Source of the DNA: Lentisphaeria bacterium UBA1776
Lineage (GTDB): Bacteria > Verrucomicrobiota > Lentisphaeria > Victivallales > Victivallaceae
Direction of reading: 5' to 3'
Assembly: GCA_002314605.1 (NCBI GenBank)
Contig: DCGO01000079.1
Coordinates: 1 to 11,196, forward strand
DNA length: 11,196 nt
Part shown: piece after piece, positions 6,057 through 11,196 of the stretch
How the letters are laid out: each line of letters starts with the position of its first letter
Position numbering within the stretch: the stretch's first letter is position 1
Notes under the pieces: model-generated
The model's input: the letters and a program-made list of their open reading frames with translations, nothing else
What the model was told of the DNA's origin: nothing
Databases searched by the model: none
Translations under genes and position numbers: made by a program

Positions 6057-6893
6057 TCAAAAAGCCTTTTTTGCATCCGTTTTCCCCTGCCATTTCGGGT
6101 GTGCTTTGTGTTTCATGAGCCGTTCCAGTTTCTTCCGGATCTCCGCCGGGGTGATCACGGGACCTCCGAATTCCTGATACAACTCCAGCGACCGTTCGAC
6201 CATGCCCGCCGGGATCTTCGTCAATTCTGCGCTGCGGACCATACTGGAAATAAGTCTTGCCAGCTCCGGAGCGGCGACTTCCGCAGGAACGGAACCGGTA
6301 TAATGTTCCAGTGCGTCCAGATCGATCATGCCGAAATTTTCCGGTTCCGGCAGAAGATACAGATTGCGAAGACTCATATCACCGTGGCGCCATCCTGCAA
6401 GATGAAGCCGGGCGGTGAATTTCAGAAGCTCCCTCAGCAGATTTTCCCGGTCTTCCGGAGTACATGACCGGCAGAACTTATCAAGATAGACGGTGTTTTC
6501 CGGCAGCCGTTCCGTCAGAAGATATTGCGCAATCGGGATCCTCCGTAAAAAGGTCCGGACCGCTGCCGCGACCGGGGGAGGGGTCGTGAAGCCGTCCGCG
6601 ATCAGCCATTTTGCTCCGGCATAGCAGCGAAAGACCCGTGGAACCCGGTGTGCCCTCAGAATGGCCCGTCCCATACCGCGGAATTTGCAGATTTTGCCGA
6701 AATAACAGCCGTTTCCGCAGATAAAGGCAGCCACGGAACCGGATTCCTTCAGCATCACCTCCGGCTGAAAGGTTTTCATGAAATCCGGCGGGATTTCCGG
6801 TTCGGCAATCATGAGAATATTTTCCCGCCGGATCAGTTCCTCCGTCGGAACTGCCGGAATTTTCGAGCGCAGAAATGGAAAAAAGATGTTCAT
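6057..6893 (-). CDS. Lipopolysaccharide kinase (WaaP/Kdo kinase) family protein
   Basis: The product (278 residues from this start) shows the eukaryotic-like kinase fold of the WaaP/KdkA/InaA family, which phosphorylates sugars of the LPS core in the cytoplasm. Visible elements are the nucleotide Lys region (YFGKICKF, Lys67), the conserved TTPPPVA segment after KWL, the catalytic loop LHLAGWRHGDMSLRN with Asp172 and Asn177, and the metal-binding GMIDLDAL (Asp191). Substrate is not predictable from sequence; LPS core is the family norm. Start choice is uncertain. An in-frame ATG at 6932 would add 13 residues, but it has no ribosome binding site and includes ATA and TTA codons. The ATG at 6893 also lacks one, but a TATATT -10-like box ends seven bases before it, suggesting a leaderless start. 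It is the first gene of the minus-strand operon. Confidence 0.85.
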   Translation of the reverse strand: MNIFFPFLRSKIPAVPTEELIRRENILMIAEPEIPPDFMKTFQPEVMLKESGSVAAFICGNGCYFGKICKFRGMGRAILRAHRVPRVFRCYAGAKWLIADGFTTPPPVAAAVRTFLRRIPIAQYLLTERLPENTVYLDKFCRSCTPEDRENLLRELLKFTARLHLAGWRHGDMSLRNLYLLPEPENFGMIDLDALEHYTGSVPAEVAAPELARLISSMVRSAELTKIPAGMVERSLELYQEFGGPVITPAEIRKKLERLMKHKAHPKWQGKTDAKKAF

Positions 6894-6928
6894 ATCCGGT
6901 AATATACTGCTTTTGGAGGGAAAAACAA
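6893..6928 (-). promoter_or_regulatory. Possible leaderless promoter of the kinase operon
   Basis: On the minus strand, TTGTTT (6928-6923) and TATATT (6906-6901) are separated by 16 bases. The usual distance from the -10 box places the transcription start on or beside the A of the ATG at 6893, so the kinase mRNA would have no leader. A second candidate further upstream (TTGAAT ... AATAAT near 6960-6990) would give a leader to the longer ORF but no ribosome binding site. Confidence 0.45.
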
Positions 6929-6939
6929 GCATTTGCGGC

Positions 6940-6967
6940 TTGAATTTTACCGCGATGGCATTATTAT
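6940..6967 (+). promoter_or_regulatory. Putative promoter of the murA-like operon
   Basis: TTGAAT (6940-6945) and TATTAT (6962-6967) are separated by 16 bases, matching the -35 consensus at four and the -10 consensus at five of six positions. The predicted start near 6974 leaves a leader of about 40 bases that includes the strong ribosome binding site. It sits back-to-back with the kinase promoter. Confidence 0.6.
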
Positions 6968-6998
6968 TTCATCGTGGAATTTTATTCAAGCCAAAGAC

Positions 6999-7006
6999 AG
7001 GAAGGA
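6999..7006 (+). promoter_or_regulatory. Ribosome binding site that sets the MurA-like start
   Basis: AGGAAGGA at 6999-7006 lies seven bases before the ATG at 7014. The frame is open from a TTG at 6933, but those extra 27 codons lack a ribosome binding site, overlap the predicted promoter and fall before the normal MurA N-terminus. Confidence 0.85.
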
Positions 7007-7013
7007 AAATTTT

Positions 7014-8297
7014 ATGCTGACACTGGAAGTGGAAGGCGGAGCCAGGATCTCCGGAGAGATCACCGTAAGCGGCAATAAAAATGCGGCGCTGCCGATGATC
7101 GCGGCCTGTCTCCTGGCCGACAGTCCCATGACACTCCGCAATGTCCCGGATATTCTGGACGTCCGGACCATGCTGGACATCGCCCGTGCGCTGGGAGCGG
7201 AGGTGGATTTTCAGGATCATGTACTGTCACTTTCCTGTCCGAAGCTCCGCTCGCCGAAGATCCCTCAAGAGTTGTGCAGCCGGAACCGGACCTCCATTCT
7301 CTTTGCTGCGCCGCTGGTGGCACGGACTGGCCGTGCGGAACTGTACCCCCCAGGCGGAGATGTGATCGGCCGCCGTCGGCTGGACGGTCATTTTTACGGA
7401 TTGGAAAAACTCGGCGTTGCCATGAAATTCGACGGCTGCTACCGTTTCCGGACCCGGGGAAAACTTGCCGGGTGTGAGATGTTTCTGGACGAAGCCAGTG
7501 TAACTGCAACGGAGCAGATTCTGATCGCTGCCGCCACGGCATCCGGTCATACGACCCTCTACAATGCCGCAGGGGAACCTCATGTGGCAGATCTGGCGAT
7601 GCTCCTGAACGCCATGGGGGCAAAAATCTCCGGATTCGGCAGCAATGTCATTGAGATCGAGGGCGTCCCTTCGCTTCACGGGGTGGATTATACCATTCAG
7701 GGCGATCATATCGAGGCCGGAAGTTTTCTGGCGCTGGCGGCCGCCAGCGGCGGTGATCTGGTGGTGCACGGGACCGGACTCCGGCGGAATTACTGGATGC
7801 TCCGGCGCTGTTTCGAGCGGCTCGGGATTCTGATCGATCTGGAGATGGACCGGATCTCCATTCAGGGCGGTCAGGAAATGGCCGTCCACAGCGATTTCGG
7901 AGGAAAACTTCCCACCATCGCCGACGGCCCCTGGCCCCAGTTTCCGTCCGATATGATGAGCTGCACGATTGTCGCCGCCACCCAGGCGGCCGGTTCGGTG
8001 CTGTTTTTTGAAAAGATGTTCGAGAGCCGAATCTATTTTGTGGACCGGCTGATCAGTATGGGGGCTCAGGCGGTGGTCTGCGACCCCCACCGGGTGCTGA
8101 TTTCCGGCAGGTCGGCGCTTCAGGCGGTGGAGATGTCCAGTCCGGATATCCGTGCCGGCATGGCCATGGTCATTGCCGCATTGTGCGCCCGGGGAACCAG
8201 CCGCATTCATCAGGCGGAGGTCATCTACCGGGGATATGAAGATCTCGTGTCGAAACTTACCGGTATCGGTGCCAAAGTCAGAGAGGTCACTCCATGA
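7014..8297 (+). CDS. murA: UDP-GlcNAc 1-carboxyvinyltransferase (MurA family), Cys-to-Asp type
   Basis: MurA transfers enolpyruvate from PEP to UDP-GlcNAc, the first committed step of peptidoglycan synthesis, in the cytoplasm. The 427-residue length and two-domain EPSP-synthase-like layout fit. Lys22-Asn23 (GNKNAALP), Arg92 in the RNRTSIL segment, VTATEQ (163-168), NAAGEPHVADLA (184-195), the FPSD motif with Asp313, and DIRAGMAMVIAALCARG (378-394) with Arg380 are recognisable. The active-site loop reads PPGGD116VIGRR where most MurAs have GGCAIG, so the catalytic Cys is Asp (GAT at 7359-7361). This natural variant is known from Chlamydia and Mycobacterium and goes with fosfomycin insensitivity. 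Several blocks are divergent (RRLDGHF for RPVDLH; VTATEQ for VGATEN), so a MurA paralogue is possible. It overlaps the next gene by four bases (ATGA). Confidence 0.9.
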   Translation: MLTLEVEGGARISGEITVSGNKNAALPMIAACLLADSPMTLRNVPDILDVRTMLDIARALGAEVDFQDHVLSLSCPKLRSPKIPQELCSRNRTSILFAAPLVARTGRAELYPPGGDVIGRRRLDGHFYGLEKLGVAMKFDGCYRFRTRGKLAGCEMFLDEASVTATEQILIAAATASGHTTLYNAAGEPHVADLAMLLNAMGAKISGFGSNVIEIEGVPSLHGVDYTIQGDHIEAGSFLALAAASGGDLVVHGTGLRRNYWMLRRCFERLGILIDLEMDRISIQGGQEMAVHSDFGGKLPTIADGPWPQFPSDMMSCTIVAATQAAGSVLFFEKMFESRIYFVDRLISMGAQAVVCDPHRVLISGRSALQAVEMSSPDIRAGMAMVIAALCARGTSRIHQAEVIYRGYEDLVSKLTGIGAKVREVTP

Positions 8298-9358
8298 TTG
8301 ATGACAAAATGTTGACTGCAGAATTTCAGCAGGTGCTTGATGCTGCAGTGGAATCCGGAGAGGAGTGCGGCTGCCAGTTGACGGTTTACCGCCACGGCAA
8401 ACTTGTTTGTGAACTTTTTTCCGGGTGGACGACACAGGATCATTTCCGGAAAGTGGATGCGCAAACGCTTTTTCCGATTTTTTCCGTGGGAAAAGGCGTA
8501 GCCACAACTCTGATCCATATTCTGGCGGAACAGGACCGTCTGGACTACGATGCTCCGGTGATCCGCTACTGGCCGGAATACGGGGTCAACGGCAAGGCCG
8601 GGACCACGGTGCGGGATATTCTTTCCCACCGGGCAGGACTGTACGATTATCCGGCGGGTTATCCCTTTGAAGACTGGTTCAACTGGAGCCGGGTCGTGCC
8701 GCTGCTTGCAAATATGGCGCCGCTTGACAAAATCGGAGGGATCCATCACTATCACGCCCACACTTACGGCGTTTTGACCGGTCACCTTGCGGAATGTGTC
8801 ACCGGACGGAACCTTCGGGAACTTTTTGAGTCGGAAATTTTTACCCCGCTCGGGATCCGGCGGATGTTCTTCGGCATGCCGGAATCCTGCAGAAACAATC
8901 TGGCCCCCATTGACGGAAGGGGGCTCCCCCCGGATTTCCGGACCGATTTCAACCGGCAGGCCGTTCTTGGAGGACTCAATCCTTCCAGCAACGGCGTTTG
9001 CAACGCCACCAGCCTCGCCCGGATCTACGCCGCGCTTCTCCCCGGCGGGATTGACGGCGTACAGCTTCTGAAGGAAGAAACGATCAATCAGGCGACCGTC
9101 CTCTGCCGGGCTCCGGAGGACACTCTTGATTTGTCCCGCTGGGATAAATTCGGTCTGGGTTACGCCTTGTGCGGACCGGCAGAGGATCTCGGGCGCATGT
9201 TCGGTCACGGGGGCGCATGCGGAGCCGAAGGATTTGCCGACCGGAAAACCGGCTATGCGGTGGGCTTTACCAAGAACCGGCTGAACACGACGCATCCGGT
9301 CCATCCCACCAGGGATGCCATATCCCGGGTATTGGGGATCCCGGAACGGGTCTGGTGA
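8294..9358 (+). CDS. Serine beta-lactamase/esterase-fold protein (class C-like, family VIII)
   Basis: The 354-residue protein belongs to the Pfam Beta-lactamase family of serine hydrolases, which includes class C enzymes, D-amino-acid peptidases and family VIII esterases. The nucleophile motif S64-V-G-K67 follows a typical LFPIFSVGK block. The second motif is Y153-H-A-H (HHYHAHTYGVLTGHLAECVTG), resembling the YHA-x-T-(F/Y)-G pattern of EstB-type esterases rather than the YxN of true class C beta-lactamases. The third is H305-G-G (FGHGGACGAEG) in place of KTG. No signal peptide is visible, so it should be cytoplasmic, which argues against a role in periplasmic drug resistance. The start at 8294 overlaps the murA stop as ATGA, and the stop is three bases before the YgiQ start, so all three are translationally coupled. 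Substrate is unknown. Confidence 0.9.
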   Translation: MIDDKMLTAEFQQVLDAAVESGEECGCQLTVYRHGKLVCELFSGWTTQDHFRKVDAQTLFPIFSVGKGVATTLIHILAEQDRLDYDAPVIRYWPEYGVNGKAGTTVRDILSHRAGLYDYPAGYPFEDWFNWSRVVPLLANMAPLDKIGGIHHYHAHTYGVLTGHLAECVTGRNLRELFESEIFTPLGIRRMFFGMPESCRNNLAPIDGRGLPPDFRTDFNRQAVLGGLNPSSNGVCNATSLARIYAALLPGGIDGVQLLKEETINQATVLCRAPEDTLDLSRWDKFGLGYALCGPAEDLGRMFGHGGACGAEGFADRKTGYAVGFTKNRLNTTHPVHPTRDAISRVLGIPERVW

Positions 9359-9361
9359 TTC

Positions 9362-11113
9362 ATGAAGGGACCCGATCTGCTGGCATTTGTTCCCGCAACA
9401 ATGATCGAGATGCAGGCACGGAACTGGGATGCCCTGGATATCCTGATCGTGACGGGAGACGCCTATATCGACCATCCGACTTTCGGTCCGGTGCTGATTG
9501 CCAGGGTCCTGCTGGATGCAGGTTACCGTGTGGGGATCATTGCCCAGCCGGACTGGAAAGCTCCGGAATCCCTGCTCCGGCTCGGAGTCCCGAAACTGGG
9601 CTGTGCGGTGGCTTCCGGCAATATGGACTCCATGGTGAAACTTTATACCGCAGGGCGACGGCTGCGGAAGGTGGATCAGTATTCCCCCGGCGGCCGTCCC
9701 GGACTCTGTCCTCCATTGGCTTCCATGGTCTATGCCCAGATGGCGAGGAAAGCCTTTCCCGGCGTACCGGTCATCCTGGGAGGCGTGGAGGCCAGTCTCC
9801 GCCGGGTGGCACACTTTGATTACTTTCAGGACAAGATGCGTCCTTCCATTCTGGCGGATGCCAAAGCCGATCTTCTGTGCTACGGGCTGGGGGAGCTCTC
9901 AATGCTGGAAATCTTTGACCGGATCCGGCAGGGAAAAGACCTTTGCGGCATCCGGGGGACCTGCCGGTATCTGGGGGGAAAAGAGAGCGAAAACATGGAT
10001 TTTTCCGGGGGGGTGGAGCTGCCGGGATTCGAGGAAATTTGCCGGGACCCCGCCGCCATTATGCAGGCCACAAAACTTCTGGAACACGAATTCAACCCGT
10101 GGTGCGGCCGGCCGCTTTTTCAGCGGACCCGGGGACGGATCCTCCGGGTGGAACCTCCCCGGGAACCCATGACGACGGAAGAGTTCGATCATTTTTCCGA
10201 ACTGCCCTTTACAGGGCTTCCCCATTGGAGCTATACCGAAAAGATCCCTGCGTGGGAAATGATCCATGATTCGGTGACGGTGGTGCGGGGGTGTCCCGGC
10301 GGATGTGCTTTCTGCGGGCTGGTGGCGCATCAGGGACGGCAGCTCGTTTCCCGTTCTCCGGAGAGCGTTGTCCGGAGCGTGGAGAAGTTGACACGGCAGC
10401 CGTTTTTCCATGGGACCGTCAGCGATCTCGGCGGGGCCGCCGGCAATATTTACGGCCACGGGCCTCATGATCCGGCGGTCTGCCGGAAATGCAGGCGGGT
10501 TTCCTGTCTCTTTCCCGATTTCTGTCCGAATTACCATGTAAATGAAAAACCTCTGATGGATCTGCTGGACCGGGTAAAGCAGATCCCCGGGGTGAAACAT
10601 GTTTTCATCAATTCCGGGATACGGCTGGATCTGGCGCTGAAACAGGTCCGTCAGACGGAGAAGATCATCCGGGATCATGTTTCCGGGCAGATCAGTGTGG
10701 CCCCGGAACATCTGGACGGGGAAGTTCTGCGCCTGATGCGCAAGGGAAAAGCTGGAGAATTTGAAGCGTTTGCGGAACTTTTCGACCGGGTGAACCGGGC
10801 CTCCGGCAAACGGCAGTTCATGGTGCCTTATTTCATCTCCAATTTTCCCGGCTGTACGGACCGTGCCATGAAAACGGTAGATGATTTTCTTGACCGCCAT
10901 CACTGGAGCCCCCAGCAGGTGCAGGATTTCATGCCGCTTGCAATGACAATGGGGTGCGCCATGTACTGTTCGGGAACCGATCCGGAAGGACATCCCATTG
11001 CGGTCCGTCGAGGACTGGCGGAACGCCGGGATCAGCGGGAAGTACTCCGGCGCAAACGGGAACTTTCCCCAAAAAACCTGGACCGGGCATTCCGGCACGG
11101 GAAAAAACACTGA
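9362..11113 (+). CDS. ygiQ: YgiQ family radical SAM protein
   Basis: The 583-residue protein matches the YgiQ/UPF0313 family. The N-terminal region (about 1-270) contains the cobalamin-binding-like fold with the family segments SGNMDSMV (85-92), YSPGGRPG (107-114) and ILGGVEASLRR (138-148). The radical SAM core starts with C311-PGG-C315-AF-C318, the CxxxCxxC [4Fe-4S]/SAM site, and includes SVAPEHL and LMRKGK. A second Cys group (C374, C377, C382, C388) lies in a loop typical of the family and may bind metal. The C-terminus is shorter than in E. coli YgiQ (about 740 residues), and the usual YPTP..Y-x-G-x-DP segment reads FMPLAMTMGCAMYCSGTDP. The enzymatic reaction of YgiQ is unknown. The start is three bases after the hydrolase stop, with GGTGA as a weak site, indicating coupling. 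Confidence 0.94.
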   Translation: MKGPDLLAFVPATMIEMQARNWDALDILIVTGDAYIDHPTFGPVLIARVLLDAGYRVGIIAQPDWKAPESLLRLGVPKLGCAVASGNMDSMVKLYTAGRRLRKVDQYSPGGRPGLCPPLASMVYAQMARKAFPGVPVILGGVEASLRRVAHFDYFQDKMRPSILADAKADLLCYGLGELSMLEIFDRIRQGKDLCGIRGTCRYLGGKESENMDFSGGVELPGFEEICRDPAAIMQATKLLEHEFNPWCGRPLFQRTRGRILRVEPPREPMTTEEFDHFSELPFTGLPHWSYTEKIPAWEMIHDSVTVVRGCPGGCAFCGLVAHQGRQLVSRSPESVVRSVEKLTRQPFFHGTVSDLGGAAGNIYGHGPHDPAVCRKCRRVSCLFPDFCPNYHVNEKPLMDLLDRVKQIPGVKHVFINSGIRLDLALKQVRQTEKIIRDHVSGQISVAPEHLDGEVLRLMRKGKAGEFEAFAELFDRVNRASGKRQFMVPYFISNFPGCTDRAMKTVDDFLDRHHWSPQQVQDFMPLAMTMGCAMYCSGTDPEGHPIAVRRGLAERRDQREVLRRKRELSPKNLDRAFRHGKKH

Positions 11114-11169
11114 TGGGCACCTCTAAAAATTCATTCCGGCGGCTTGCTGCCACTGGGGAAAGTCTGTAA
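11113..11169 (+). CDS. Possible 18-codon micro-ORF overlapping the YgiQ stop
   Basis: TGATG at 11111-11115 lets an ATG share its A with the YgiQ stop codon and opens a frame of 18 codons ending at TAA (11167-11169). The peptide MGTSKNSFRRLAATGESL is basic at its centre and unrecognised. A purine-rich GGGAAAAAA lies upstream, but this is also YgiQ coding sequence. It is short enough to be chance. Confidence 0.15.
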   Translation: MGTSKNSFRRLAATGESL

Positions 11170-11196
11170 AGCGTGACTTTTCGGCTGTTACCACTT
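11115..11196. other. Right-edge intergenic sequence, possible insertion-sequence end
   Basis: After the YgiQ stop, GGGCACCTCTAAAAAT (11115-11130) has the look of an insertion-sequence terminal repeat; I base this on recall only. A 6-bp inverted pair, AAAGTC / GACTTT (about 11159-11180), has a ten-base loop and no T-run, so it is a poor terminator. No gene can be called before the window ends. Confidence 0.25.

Noticed and set aside
6933..7013. N-terminal extension of MurA from a TTG at 6933
   Set aside because: It overlaps the predicted promoter, and the ATG at 7014 has a strong ribosome binding site and matches the usual MurA N-terminus.
7227..8507. 426-codon minus-strand ORF
   Set aside because: It lies entirely antisense to murA and the start of the hydrolase gene, has no family signature, and is explained by GC-rich third-position bias.
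8225..9814. 529-codon minus-strand ORF
   Set aside because: It is antisense to the hydrolase and ygiQ genes, both strongly supported by motifs, and its product is rich in His, Pro and Arg as expected of a shadow frame.
9899..11110. 403-codon minus-strand ORF
   Set aside because: Antisense to ygiQ with no recognisable domain; the plus-strand frame carries the radical SAM motif.

Overview
The window reads as chromosomal DNA of a diderm, probably anaerobic bacterium. A lipoprotein with a LolA-like C-terminus and a WaaP/Kdo-kinase-family protein point to an outer membrane. A UPF0210 (PFL-like) protein and a DUF362 ferredoxin-type protein fit an anaerobic life. A MurA-family enzyme with Asp in place of the catalytic Cys, and a bL28 form with two CxxC pairs and an enlarged loop, fit the PVC superphylum. 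A Lentisphaerota/Victivallales-like gut or anaerobe genome is my best guess, but it is an inference from protein flavour and not a database result. Genes are tightly packed, GC-rich and mostly preceded by clear Shine-Dalgarno sites.

Layout. (1) 1-164 is AT-richer edge sequence with a short direct repeat and no supported gene. (2) 165-624, minus strand: a promoter, tRNA-Lys(UUU) with encoded CCA, then rpmB (bL28) and a strong intrinsic terminator. (3) 654-1447, plus: a divergent promoter and a LolA-like lipoprotein. (4) 1601-3729, plus: a GcvH-family protein whose lipoyl lysine is replaced by Ser, then an ACT-domain protein (UPF0237) and a UPF0210/DUF711 PFL-like protein. (5) 3753-6893, minus: an apparent operon read as WaaP-like kinase, then membrane-anchored HtrA-like PDZ protein (catalytic Asp replaced by Gly), then a DUF362 2x[4Fe-4S] protein. 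(6) 6940-11113, plus: a divergent promoter and the tightly coupled set MurA(Asp116) - serine beta-lactamase/esterase-fold protein - YgiQ-family radical SAM protein. (7) 11114-11196 is edge sequence with an 18-codon micro-ORF and a possible insertion-sequence end.

The most interesting part is region 4. The ACT (UPF0237) + UPF0210 pair is a known but functionally unexplained pair in many anaerobes. Here it is preceded, about 107 bases upstream on the same strand, by a full-length H-protein that cannot carry lipoate at the normal position, and no GcvT, GcvP or lipoate ligase is visible in the window. This suggests a glycine/amino-acid-sensing or carrier module distinct from the glycine cleavage system. 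Three separate proteins in the window (GcvH-like, HtrA-like, MurA-like) carry a substitution at a textbook active-site position. The MurA change is a known functional natural variant, while the other two suggest changed or lost chemistry.
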